Positions 55,368-64,000 of a DNA stretch of 64,000 bases are shown here, in pieces (position 1 is the stretch's first letter; every line of letters starts with the position of its first letter). The DNA comes from Hyalangium versicolor (GTDB taxonomy: Bacteria > Myxococcota > Myxococcia > Myxococcales > Myxococcaceae). The position numbers and the translations under genes are program-made. The stretch spans positions 186,001 through 250,000 of the forward strand of contig NZ_JAHXBF010000010.1 in the NCBI RefSeq assembly GCF_020103695.1. The letters run 5' to 3'. Under the pieces are notes generated by a model. That model saw only the letters and a program-made list of their open reading frames with translations. It was not told where the DNA came from and searched no databases.

Positions 55368-56222
55368 CTACTGCGCCGAGGCCCCGCTCCTCTCGGATGC
55401 GGAGCTCGAAATCTTCACCGCCACCCAGCCGGGCCGGGCCCGGTTCTCCAGGTGGATGACATCCGCCGCCAGGCCCTTGGCGCTCAGCTCGCGCCGCACG
55501 CGCGTCAGCCGGGCCAGCTTGGCCTCCGTGTTCCCCTCCCCCATCAGCACTTCCTGGCCGGCCACCGTCACCAGCGCCAGGGCCCCGCCCTCCACCCGCA
55601 CCTCGGACAGCCGCTCGTGGCGGCCGAGCTTCAGCGCCGAGTACGAGCGGGCCACCTCCAGCGCGGCCTTGAGGCGCTCGCGCACCACGGCCGGGTCCTT
55701 CACGTAGTCGTCCCGCACCACACCCGTGACGAGCGGCAGATCCAGCCCGTCTCCCGGCGTCACGCGCTTGAAGGGCTCGCCCTCCGCGTCCAGGACGTAC
55801 AAGTCACCGAGCACCACGAGGGCCTCGGGGGTGTGCTCCACCACCTCCACGGAGACGGTGGCGGGGAAATGGCGCGTCACCTCCACGCGGCTCACCCATG
55901 GGTGCTGGAGCATCGCCTTCTCCAGAAGGGGTACGTCCATCGCGAAGAGGTTCTGCCCCGGCGCCAGGCCGGACAGCTTCACCAGCTCCGTGCGCGAGGC
56001 GCGGGTGAGCCCGGTGAAGTTCACCTCCGCCAGTTGGAAGCGCGGGGAAGCGAGGGCCCAGGCGCGCAGCTCGATGCCGCCCCAGACGAGGCCCGCCGTC
56101 AGGACCGCGGCGAGCAGGCCCTTGAGCACGGAGGGCCCGTGCGTCTGCACGACACTCTTCACCGCCTCCTTCTTCTGGGCGGTGTCGACGCGGCGACGGT
56201 TCTTGGACTTCCCGAAGGCCAT
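55368..56222 (-). CDS. ftsQ: Cell division protein FtsQ/DivIB
   Basis: Bitopic divisome protein linking early and late division proteins. Basic cytoplasmic stub (GKSKNRRRVDTAQKKE), one transmembrane helix (about 37-56, VLKGLLAAVLTAGLVWGGIEL), POTRA domain (FQLAEVNFTGLTRASRTELVKLSGL) and the FtsQ beta-domain with HPWVSRVEVTRHFPATVSVEVVEHTPEA. 284 residues. The start at ATG 56222 (MAFGKSKN) is preferred to the frame's earlier 56264 codon. The genes that normally precede ftsQ (murB, ddl) are absent here: the next region upstream is the riboswitch-controlled operon, divergent. So the dcw cluster is broken on this side too. Confidence 0.92.
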   Translation of the reverse strand: MAFGKSKNRRRVDTAQKKEAVKSVVQTHGPSVLKGLLAAVLTAGLVWGGIELRAWALASPRFQLAEVNFTGLTRASRTELVKLSGLAPGQNLFAMDVPLLEKAMLQHPWVSRVEVTRHFPATVSVEVVEHTPEALVVLGDLYVLDAEGEPFKRVTPGDGLDLPLVTGVVRDDYVKDPAVVRERLKAALEVARSYSALKLGRHERLSEVRVEGGALALVTVAGQEVLMGEGNTEAKLARLTRVRRELSAKGLAADVIHLENRARPGWVAVKISSSASERSGASAQ

Positions 56223-56272
56223 GGAGAAAACGAGTGCGCATGCTGCGCCGGGTTGGATCTGCACGCCAGTTT

Positions 56273-56300
56273 TTGGCTACAGCTACGTGGCTGTTATGTA
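56273..56300 (+). promoter_or_regulatory. Candidate promoter of the riboswitch operon
   Basis: TTGGCT (56273-56278) and TATGTA (56295-56300) with a 16-base spacer lie in the AT-richest part of the gap between ftsQ and the riboswitch. Transcription would begin about 90 bases before the aptamer. The match to consensus is moderate, and ftsQ's own promoter must lie in the same gap. Confidence 0.3.
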
Positions 56301-56394
56301 AGACGGGACACCACAGTCCGTCCAGGTTGTGACCGCGGGTTCTCGGCTGGGAGGTTGACAGTCCGAAGAGGCCGAAAGTACAAGGCCGCCCCAT

Positions 56395-56577
56395 GCTGGT
56401 GCCTGGACTTCACGGTCCAGGCTGAAAAGGGAACCCGGTGTGAATCCGGGGCTGCCCCGCAGCGGTCAGTGAGAACGAACCTCGTCACATGCACTGGTTC
56501 CCCCTGGGAGCTGGGAAGCGACGAGCAGTAGGAAGCCGGCTCCGGCCGGAATGCTCACGAGCCCGAAGACCTGCCCG
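56395..56577 (+). ncRNA. Cobalamin (B12) riboswitch
   Basis: Conserved cobalamin aptamer elements occur in order: GGTGCCTGG at the start, GAAAAGGGAA (56423-56432), CCGGTGTGAATCCGGGGCTGCCCCGC, TCAGTGAG, TGGGAAGCGACGAG, and the B12 box GAGCCCGAAGACCTGCC at the 3' end (56560-56576). The strand and order match downstream genes starting at 56850. Adenosyl- or methylcobalamin binding usually turns expression off in this class. In bacteria the switch most often controls B12 synthesis or uptake, or B12-independent substitutes. Here it precedes a catabolic operon with none of the standard B12 genes in the window. Confidence 0.93.
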
Positions 56578-56792
56578 CATCCGCTCGTGGGAGAAATCCA
56601 CGGACGGTTTCGACCTGGAGCCGCGAGGGACGGCCGGAAGGTCCGAGCGCTGAAGCCTCAGCGGGCCCTCACGCGTCTCGGCTTTTCCGAACCTCCACCC
56701 CTCGTGTCTTCAGTCGCCCGTGGGGGCGAAGGTCGGTCCGTGGGCTCTGATGAGCCTGGTGTGCGCTCGCGCGCACCGTGACAGCCCTTCTT

Positions 56793-56839
56793 CCACGCGG
56801 AGGCCCTGCCGGGCGGCCTCGGCCGTCCGTGCTGCGTGG
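56793..56839 (+). promoter_or_regulatory. Leader hairpin overlapping the aminotransferase ribosome site
   Basis: CCACGC (56793-56798) can pair with GCGTGG (56834-56839) and, inside it, GAGGCC (56800-56805) with GGCCTC (56815-56820). The 3' arm runs into the Shine-Dalgarno sequence GGAGGA (56838-56843) of the first gene, so the hairpin could mask it. This fits a translational expression platform for the riboswitch, but no competing anti-hairpin was worked out. Confidence 0.4.
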
Positions 56840-56849
56840 AGGACGGACG

Positions 56850-58214
56850 ATGCGGGACGAAGCAGAACAGACGGTGCGCTACCCCCAGGGCCACGTGCTC
56901 CTGCGCAACCTGGCGCGCACCTTCCCGGTGGTGACGCATGGAGAGGGCGTCTACCTCTTCGATGCCCGCGGCAAGCGCTACCTGGATGCCTCCGCCGGCG
57001 CGCTCGTGGCCAGCGTCGGGCACGGCAACCGCGAGGTCGCGGACCGCATCCACGAGCAACTGCTCCGCGTCGCGTACGTCAACGGCACCCACTTCACGAC
57101 GGAGGTGACGGAGCAACTTGCCTCTCGCCTGTGCGCGCTCGCACCGCCGGGGTTGGAGCGCGCCGCGTTTCTCGGCTCCGGCTCCGAGGCCGTGGAGGCG
57201 GCGGTGAAGTTCGTCCGGCAGTTGTGGGTGGAGCGAAGCCAGCCCCAGCGCACCAAGGTCATCGCCCGCGTGCCCGGCTACCACGGCAACACGCTGTACG
57301 CGCTCTCGCTCTCGGGCCGCCCTCACTACAAGACTTTCTTCGGGCCGATGCTGGCCGAGGTCGTCACCACGGCCGCGCCGTACCCCTACCGCTCGGGACT
57401 GGAGGACTATGAGCGCGACGGCGCGGAGCACTACGCGCGGCTCCTGGAAGAGACTCTGCGGAGAGAGGGCCCGGATACCATCGCCGCCTTCATCGCGGAG
57501 CCTGTCATCGGTTCCTCGGCAGGCGCCTCCCCGCCGCCTCCTGGCTACTTCGAGCGCGTGAGCGCGCTGTGCCGCGAGTACGGCATCCTCACCATCGCCG
57601 ACGAAGTCATGTGCGGGTGCGGGCGCACCGGGCGCTTCTTCGCCAGCGAGCGGGTCGGCTTCACGCCTGATGTGCTGGTGCTCGGCAAAGGCATCAGCGG
57701 CGGCTATGCGCCGCTGAGCGCGCTGCTCGTGAGGCAGACGCACCTCGAGGAGCTGCGCCAGGGCTCCGGCGGCTTCATGCACGCGCAGACGTATCTCCAG
57801 GCGCCCGCGATGACGGCGGCGGGACTGGCGGTGCTCGACTACTACAAGCGCCACGCGCTGGTGGACCACGCCGCGCGCGTCGGAGCGTACCTCCAGCGTC
57901 GCCTGCGCGAGGCGCTGCTTCCATTGCCCTTCGTGGGCTCGGTGCAGGGCGTGGGGTTGATGGCTGGCGTCGAGTTCGTGGAGGAGACGTCCCGCCGCCT
58001 CCCCTTCCCCCGCGCGCGCAAGGTGGTGGAGGGGCTGCTCGCCGAGCTGTTCGAGCGCGGGCTCGTGCTCTGGTCCAACACCGGCCACGCGGATGGGACG
58101 AACGGGGACCTGCTGATGATCGGCCCACCGCTCGTCATCACCGAGGCGGAGGTCGACGAGCTCGTCGACACGCTCGCGGACGGCATTCACCACTTCTTCC
58201 GGGAGGACCGATGA
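56850..58214 (+). CDS. Class III (omega/beta) aminotransferase
   Basis: PLP-dependent aminotransferase of the omega-amino acid type. Conserved parts: GVYLFDARGKRYLDASAGALV near 40, the phosphate-binding GSGSEAVEAAVKFVR near 112, the aromatic-stacking GYHGNTLYAL, Asp in TIADEVMCGCGRTG and the cofactor Lys280 in GKGISGGYAPLSA. 454 residues. ATG at 56850 has GGAGGA six bases upstream. First gene of the operon under the B12 riboswitch; the aldehyde dehydrogenase start overlaps its stop (ATGA at 58211). Its best proposed role is removing one amino group of a diamino or beta-amino acid; specificity cannot be read directly. Confidence 0.9.
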   Translation: MRDEAEQTVRYPQGHVLLRNLARTFPVVTHGEGVYLFDARGKRYLDASAGALVASVGHGNREVADRIHEQLLRVAYVNGTHFTTEVTEQLASRLCALAPPGLERAAFLGSGSEAVEAAVKFVRQLWVERSQPQRTKVIARVPGYHGNTLYALSLSGRPHYKTFFGPMLAEVVTTAAPYPYRSGLEDYERDGAEHYARLLEETLRREGPDTIAAFIAEPVIGSSAGASPPPPGYFERVSALCREYGILTIADEVMCGCGRTGRFFASERVGFTPDVLVLGKGISGGYAPLSALLVRQTHLEELRQGSGGFMHAQTYLQAPAMTAAGLAVLDYYKRHALVDHAARVGAYLQRRLREALLPLPFVGSVQGVGLMAGVEFVEETSRRLPFPRARKVVEGLLAELFERGLVLWSNTGHADGTNGDLLMIGPPLVITEAEVDELVDTLADGIHHFFREDR

Positions 58215-59770
58215 GTTTCCGCATCACCTATTCGGTGTTGGAGGCAGACCTGTCCACGCTGCATGCCCAGTTCGATGCGGCGCTCGACGCCGTTCGAGGG
58301 GCGCTAGGCGCTCAGCTTCCGTCATGGATTGGCGGCGAGCCGTACCGGAGCGGGGACTTGCTGGAGAGCCGCAACCCGGCCAAGCCGGACGAGCTGCTGG
58401 CGTCCTTCCACCGCACGCCCGTCTCCGAGTTGGACCGCGTGGTGCGTGTGGCTCGCGAGGCCCAACGTGCCTGGGGCGCCACGGCGTGGGAGGAACGGGT
58501 GCGCATCCTCCGGCGGGCCGCGGAGCTCATCTCCGAGCGACGGCTGGAACTCTCGGCGCGGATGACGCTGGAGGTGGGCAAGAGCCGGATGGAGTCGCTG
58601 GGGGACGTGGAGGAATCCGCGGACCTGCTGCGCTACTACGCCGCGCAGCTCGAGCAGGCCGAGGGCTTCCGCCGCCCCATGGCCCGGCTGTCTCCCCACG
58701 AGGACACGCTCAGCGTGCTGCGGCCCTATGGGGTGTTCGCCGTGCTCTCGCCCTTCAACTTCCCGCTGGCGCTCGCCGCAGGCATGAGCGCGGGCGCGCT
58801 GCTGGGAGGCAATGCCGTCATCCTCAAACCCAGCGAGGAGGCGCCCTGGTGCGCGGAGGGGCTGTACCAGGCGCTCGTGGAAGCGGGACTGCCTCCGGGC
58901 GTCTTCCAGGTGGTGCACGGCGAGGGCGAGTCGCTCGGCGCGGCGCTGGTGCGCCATCCCGGCGTGGACGGCGTCGCGTTCACCGGTAGCAAGGCGGTGG
59001 GCATGGACATCCACCAGCAGATGTCCACGGGCCGCGTGCGGCCGTGCTTCCTGGAGCTGGGGGGAAAGAACCCGGCCATCGTCTGCCGAGACGCGGACCT
59101 GGAGGCCGCCATCGAGGGCTGCTTCCGCTCCGCCTTCGGCCTGTCCGGCCAGAAGTGCAGCGCGCTGTCCCGCATCTACGTCCACGAGTCCCTGCTGGAT
59201 GCCTTCATCGACGGGCTGGAGAAGAAGGTCCTGGCCGCGGAGGTGGGGGATCCGTCACTCGCTTCGGTCTTCACCGGTCCCGTCATCAACGCGGCGGCGG
59301 TCCAGCGCTTCGAGCGCGCGGTGGACGAGGCACGCCAGGACGGCGCGGTGGTCGTGGGCGCCGAGCGCTTGCGGTTGGAAGGTGCGCTCGCGAAGGGCTA
59401 CTTCGTCGAACCCACCGTGGTGTTGCTGCCTCACAGGCACCGGCTGATGCGCAAGGAGCTGTTCCTCCCCTTCGTCGGAGTCACTGGCTTCCGCACGCTG
59501 GATGATGCGCTCCAGTTGGCCAACGACTGCGAATACGGGCTCACCGCGGGCATCTTCAGCCGCAACCCCGAGGACGTGGAGCGCTTCATGGCCGAAGCCG
59601 AGGCCGGAGTCCTCTACGCCAACCGCCGGACGGGAGCGACCACGGGCGCCTGGCCCGGTGTGCAGTCGTTCTGCGGCTGGAAGGCCAGCGGCGCGTCCGG
59701 CAAGGGCGGCTGCGGCCCCTACTACGTCTCCCAGTTCATGCGCGAGCAGGCGCAGACGCGGATGGGCTGA
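58211..59770 (+). CDS. Aldehyde dehydrogenase, pyrroline-5-carboxylate/semialdehyde type
   Basis: NAD(P)-dependent oxidation of a carboxylic-acid semialdehyde. Catalytic Cys316 in GQKCSALSRI and Glu282 in FLELGGKNPA, cofactor fingerprint SPFNFPLALAAGM, AFTGSKAVG. The C-terminal ANRRTGATTGAWPGVQSFCGWKASG-GKGG region is close to that of L-glutamate-gamma-semialdehyde dehydrogenases, so a semialdehyde of an amino acid is a good guess. 519 residues. Translationally coupled to the preceding aminotransferase. In the operon it would oxidise the aldehyde made by an aminotransferase. Confidence 0.9.
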   Translation: MSFRITYSVLEADLSTLHAQFDAALDAVRGALGAQLPSWIGGEPYRSGDLLESRNPAKPDELLASFHRTPVSELDRVVRVAREAQRAWGATAWEERVRILRRAAELISERRLELSARMTLEVGKSRMESLGDVEESADLLRYYAAQLEQAEGFRRPMARLSPHEDTLSVLRPYGVFAVLSPFNFPLALAAGMSAGALLGGNAVILKPSEEAPWCAEGLYQALVEAGLPPGVFQVVHGEGESLGAALVRHPGVDGVAFTGSKAVGMDIHQQMSTGRVRPCFLELGGKNPAIVCRDADLEAAIEGCFRSAFGLSGQKCSALSRIYVHESLLDAFIDGLEKKVLAAEVGDPSLASVFTGPVINAAAVQRFERAVDEARQDGAVVVGAERLRLEGALAKGYFVEPTVVLLPHRHRLMRKELFLPFVGVTGFRTLDDALQLANDCEYGLTAGIFSRNPEDVERFMAEAEAGVLYANRRTGATTGAWPGVQSFCGWKASGASGKGGCGPYYVSQFMREQAQTRMG

Positions 59771-59793
59771 AGCCCCCGCGCGAGGAAACCGAC

Positions 59794-61173
59794 ATGAGCA
59801 CGCTCCAACCCGAAGTGAAGGTGGCCCCTCCGGGGCCGAACGCGCGGGCCATCATCGCGATGGATCAGCGCTACAGCTCTCCCTCGTACATCAAGGAGTA
59901 TCCCCTGGTCGTCGAACGCGGCGAGGGGCCCTGGGTCTACGACGTCGATGGCAACCGCTTCCTCGACTTCATGGCCGGCATTGCCGTGGCCTCCACCGGC
60001 CACGCGCACCCCACGATCGTGAAGGCCATCCACGAGGCCTCGAGCCGCTTCCTGCACATCTGTGGCACCGACTTCTATTACGACGCGTTCTCTCAGCTCT
60101 GTGCGCGACTCGCGGGCTACCTGCCGGAGATGGGACCCAAGCGCGTCTTCCTGACCAATTCCGGGACCGAAGCCGTGGAGGGCGCGCTCAAGCTGGCGCG
60201 GCACCACACCCGCCGTCAGTATGTGATGGCATTCAAGGGAGGCTTCCACGGCCGCACCTACGGCGCCCTCTCGCTCAACTCCTCCAAGGTCACCCAGCGC
60301 GCCTTCTTCGGGCCGCTGCTGCCTGGCGTCATCCACCTCCCCTACGCGAATCCGTACCGCTGCCCCAACGGGTGTGCTCCCTACGCGTGCGGCGAGGCGT
60401 GCAACCCGGCCCTGGCGCTGGAGCGGGAGTGGTTCGTCAATCACGTCGACCCGCGCGAGGTCGCCGCCATCTTCGTGGAGCCCATCCTGGGTGAGGGCGG
60501 CTATGTCGTCCCGCCCGCGAGCTTCCTCCAGCAGCTTCGCCGCATCTGCGACGCCCATGGGATCCTGCTCGTCTTCGACGAGGTGCAGTCGGGCATCGGC
60601 CGCACGGGGAAGATGTTCGCGGCCGAGCACTTCGGGGTGATGCCGGACATCCTGCTGTCGGCCAAGGGAATCGCCTCGGGCATGCCGCTGGGCGCCATCA
60701 TCGCCCGGGAGTCGGTGATGACGTGGCCTCGCGGCTCTCACGGCAGCACCTATGGCGGTAACCCCGTGTGCTGCGCGGCGGCGATCGCCACTCTGGACGT
60801 GGTGGAGGGCCTGCTCGATGGAGTGCGCGCGGCTGGAGAGGTGCTCCAGCGCGGGCTGCGGGAACTCCAGGCTCGCTTCCCCGTCATCGGGGACGTCCGG
60901 GGCGTAGGCCTGATGGTGGGCGCCGAGTTCGTGAACCCGGCGACTCGCGAACCGGCTGGCGCCTACGTGGCCGCGCTGGAACAGCTCGCCTTCCGCAAGG
61001 GGCTGCTGCTGCTGTCGTGTGGCAAGTCCACCATCCGCTTCGCTCCTCCGCTGGTGGTGGGACGGCACGAGGTGGGCGTCATGCTGCGCGTCCTCGAGGA
61101 GTGCCTGAGCGAACTCCCGCTCCCCCTGACTCCTGCGCTCCCCCAGGCCGCCGTGGCCGGGGTGAAGCTCTGA
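59794..61173 (+). CDS. Class III aminotransferase, GabT/acetylornithine type
   Basis: Second PLP aminotransferase of the operon and only distantly related to the first. Phosphate-binding NSGTEAVEGALKLARH near 125, FKGGFHGRTYGALSL near 148, VFDEVQSGIGRTGK near 260 and the cofactor Lys291 in LSAKGIASGMPLGA. A Cys-rich insert (CPNGCAPYACGEAC, near 190-205) is typical of the archaeal-type 4-aminobutyrate transaminase branch. 459 residues. ATG at 59794 with GAGGAAA upstream. It likely acts on a terminal (omega) amino group such as that of beta-lysine, GABA or 5-aminovalerate. Confidence 0.9.
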   Translation: MSTLQPEVKVAPPGPNARAIIAMDQRYSSPSYIKEYPLVVERGEGPWVYDVDGNRFLDFMAGIAVASTGHAHPTIVKAIHEASSRFLHICGTDFYYDAFSQLCARLAGYLPEMGPKRVFLTNSGTEAVEGALKLARHHTRRQYVMAFKGGFHGRTYGALSLNSSKVTQRAFFGPLLPGVIHLPYANPYRCPNGCAPYACGEACNPALALEREWFVNHVDPREVAAIFVEPILGEGGYVVPPASFLQQLRRICDAHGILLVFDEVQSGIGRTGKMFAAEHFGVMPDILLSAKGIASGMPLGAIIARESVMTWPRGSHGSTYGGNPVCCAAAIATLDVVEGLLDGVRAAGEVLQRGLRELQARFPVIGDVRGVGLMVGAEFVNPATREPAGAYVAALEQLAFRKGLLLLSCGKSTIRFAPPLVVGRHEVGVMLRVLEECLSELPLPLTPALPQAAVAGVKL

Positions 61174-61192
61174 GGCCCGAGAGGCCCCTGAT

Positions 61193-62101
61193 ATGAACAA
61201 GCTCTGCTCGATGAAGGAAGCCATTGCCGCTTCCGTGAAGCACGGCAGCTCGCTGGTGATTGAAGGCTTTACGCACCTGATCTGCTTCGCGGCCGGCCAT
61301 GAGATCATCCGCCAGGGGATACGGGACCTGACGGCCATCCGCCTCACGCCGGACCTCGTCTACGACCAGCTCATCGAGGCCGGCTCGGTGCGCAAGCTCG
61401 TCTTCAGCTGGGCGGGCAATCCCGGCGTGGGCAGCCTCCACGCCCTGCGCCGACGCAGCGAGGCCTCTTCCCCCGAGCGGCTGGAGTTGGAGGAGTATTC
61501 CCACTTCGGGCTGCTGTCGCGGCTGCTCGCGGGCAGCGCCGGTCTGCCCTTCTGGCCGCTGAGCAACTACCACGGCGGAGACATCGCCCGCGTCAATCCC
61601 TCCATCAAGACGGTGCAGTGCCCGTACACAGGCCGGGAGCTGGCGACCGTTCCGGCGCTCCATCCGGACGTGGCCATCATCCACTGCCAGCGCGCGGACC
61701 GGGAGGGCAACGCGCAGGTGTGGGGCCTGCTCGGCTCTCAGAAGGAGGCGGCCTTCGCGGCGCGCAGGGTCATCGTCGTCGCCGAGGAGATTGTCTCCAC
61801 CGAGCTCATCCGCAAGGACCCCAACCGCACGCTGGTGCCCGGCATCATCGTCAGCCACGTGGTGCACGAGCCCTGGGGCTGCCACCCCAGCTATGTCCAG
61901 GGCTTCCATGACCGGGACAACGACTTCTACGTGAAGTGGGAGGACATCTCCCGCCAGTCAGAGACGTACCACGCGTGGATGGAGGAGTTCGTCTACGGAG
62001 TGAAAGATCGACAGGGCTACCTGAAACGGCTGGAGAGCGGACTGATCGACAAGCTGCGCGCGAAGTCACGCGTCTGCGAGGGGGTGGACTATGGCTACTG
62101 A
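61193..62101 (+). CDS. CoA-transferase subunit A (family I; 3-oxoadipate/glutaconate type)
   Basis: Alpha subunit of a family I CoA-transferase that passes CoA from an acyl-CoA (often succinyl-CoA) to an acid. Features: SLVIEGFTHLICFAAGHEII in place of the family's GGF loop, FSWAGNPGVGSLHALRR, and HPDVAIIHCQRADREGNAQVWG near 165. The sequence is closer to the glutaconate/CatI-IpdA-like group than to ScoA. 302 residues. ATG at 61193 has a poor Shine-Dalgarno sequence. The next gene overlaps its 3' end by 11 bases. Confidence 0.87.
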   Translation: MNKLCSMKEAIAASVKHGSSLVIEGFTHLICFAAGHEIIRQGIRDLTAIRLTPDLVYDQLIEAGSVRKLVFSWAGNPGVGSLHALRRRSEASSPERLELEEYSHFGLLSRLLAGSAGLPFWPLSNYHGGDIARVNPSIKTVQCPYTGRELATVPALHPDVAIIHCQRADREGNAQVWGLLGSQKEAAFAARRVIVVAEEIVSTELIRKDPNRTLVPGIIVSHVVHEPWGCHPSYVQGFHDRDNDFYVKWEDISRQSETYHAWMEEFVYGVKDRQGYLKRLESGLIDKLRAKSRVCEGVDYGY

Positions 62102-62861
62102 GTCAGTGGGGCCCACCGCCTCGGAGAGGATGGCCTACCGCGCCTCCCTGGAACTGAGGGACGCGGACGTCGTCTTCGTGGGCATCGGCCTTCCCAACCT
62201 CGCCTGCAACCTCGCGCGGGAGACTCACGCGCCGGACCTGTTCATGATCTACGAGTCCGGCGCCGTGGGAGCCATTCCCGAGCGACTGCCGGTGTCCATC
62301 GGCGATCCGTCGCTGGTGACGGACTCGCTGGCGGTGGTGGGCCAGGCGGACATCTTCCAGTGCATGCTCCAGCGCGGGCTCATCGAGGTGGGCTTCCTCG
62401 GCGGCGCGCAGGTGGATCGCTGGGGGAACATCAACACCACCGTCATCGGCGACTACGCCAACCCCAAGGTGCGGCTGCCCGGCAGCGGCGGCGCGTGCGA
62501 GATCGCCGTCCACGCGCGGCGTCTGCTCATCGTCATGCGCATGAGCCGACGCACTTTCGTGGAGACGTGCGACTTCGTCACCAGCCCGGGACACCGAGTG
62601 AATGGGAAGCGCCGCGAGGAGCTGGGCATGCCGGGCGGTGGCCCCGCGCGCATCATCACCGATCTGGGCGTGCTCGACTTCGACTCGACGGGGGAGGCGG
62701 TGCTCACCGAGGTGTATCCCGGTGTCACTCCCGAACAGGTGCGCGCGGCGTGCGGCTGGCCCCTGCGGGTGGCCGAGACGGTGCGAACAGCGGCGGAACC
62801 GGATGCCTCCGTGTTGAGCCTGCTGCGCGAGAAGCTCGATCCGAAGCGCCTCTACCTCTAG
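62091..62861 (+). CDS. CoA-transferase subunit B
   Basis: Catalytic beta subunit partner of the preceding gene. The family I active-site Glu is Glu55 in FMIYESGAVGAIPE, where it forms the gamma-glutamyl-CoA thioester. VFVGIGLPNLACNLA, GFLGGAQVDRWGNINTTVIGD and LPGSGGACEIAVHARRLLIVM are conserved. 256 residues. ATG at 62091 lies inside the A-subunit gene, implying coupled 1:1 synthesis. In the proposed route it would activate 3-oxoadipate to 3-oxoadipyl-CoA; acetoacetate or glutarate are alternatives. Confidence 0.88.
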   Translation: MATESVGPTASERMAYRASLELRDADVVFVGIGLPNLACNLARETHAPDLFMIYESGAVGAIPERLPVSIGDPSLVTDSLAVVGQADIFQCMLQRGLIEVGFLGGAQVDRWGNINTTVIGDYANPKVRLPGSGGACEIAVHARRLLIVMRMSRRTFVETCDFVTSPGHRVNGKRREELGMPGGGPARIITDLGVLDFDSTGEAVLTEVYPGVTPEQVRAACGWPLRVAETVRTAAEPDASVLSLLREKLDPKRLYL

Positions 62862-62882
62862 CGAAACACTCACGGAGCCCCC

Positions 62883-64000
<1,118 letters not shown>

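Noticed and set aside
56648..56663. Intrinsic terminator after the riboswitch
   Set aside because: The CGCTGA/TCAGCG stem is only 6 bp and no T-tract follows directly; kept only as a note in the expression-platform finding.

Overview
This window is a GC-rich chromosomal segment that reads as a myxobacterium, probably of the Cystobacterineae (Archangium/Cystobacter/Hyalangium-like). That placement is inference. It rests on strong G/C third-position bias, many lipoproteins and FHA, TPR and KaiC-type signalling proteins, a giant repeat adhesin carrying a MYXO-CTERM-like sorting signal, and an FtsZ of delta-proteobacterial type. No rRNA, tRNA, IS element, prophage or CRISPR array was recognised.

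Layout. 1-8.4 kb: end of a glycerate kinase, a nicotinamidase-like hydrolase and a nicotinate phosphoribosyltransferase (NAD salvage) around a fused membrane/spermidine-synthase-like protein, then a TonB-like protein. 8.4-15 kb: a translationally overlapping operon of pyrophosphatase, PlsC acyltransferase and an EpmA-like EF-P lysine ligase, divergent from an M3-type metallopeptidase lipoprotein, then an RCC1-propeller lipoprotein. 15-20.5 kb: a double KaiC-like ATPase with a single-domain response regulator, a secreted plant-like alpha-amylase, a peptidoglycan transglycosylase and an SPFH protein. 20.6-31.4 kb: ABC-2 exporter plus GT39-type glycosyltransferase operon, two related exported proteins, a beta-barrel/LolA-like pair, and a rhomboid-TPR fusion. 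31.5-37 kb: a double-FHA protein, a response regulator with an XRE output domain, a crotonase, and the biotinyl-carrier and biotin-carboxylase subunits of an acyl-CoA carboxylase.

37-56.2 kb holds the cell-division genes ftsQ-ftsA-(insert)-ftsZ on the minus strand. The insert is a single reading frame of about 15.2 kb. It encodes a lipoprotein-like N-terminus, 42 tandem cadherin/Ig-like repeats of about 95 residues, a MYXO-CTERM-like sorting signal, and then, without a stop codon, a second signal-peptide-like segment followed by a TraB-like OmpA outer-membrane protein. It may be a polyprotein.

56.3-64 kb is a plus-strand catabolic operon headed by a clear cobalamin riboswitch: two class III aminotransferases, an aldehyde dehydrogenase, a two-subunit CoA-transferase and a 3-oxoadipyl-CoA-type thiolase that runs off the window. 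The enzyme set matches, step for step, a route from beta-lysine through 3-aminoadipate and 3-oxoadipate to succinyl-CoA and acetyl-CoA. B12 riboswitches usually switch genes off when B12 is present. This could therefore be a B12-independent alternative to the B12-dependent lysine 5,6-aminomutase pathway. The riboswitch and enzyme families are seen in the sequence; the pathway is inferred.
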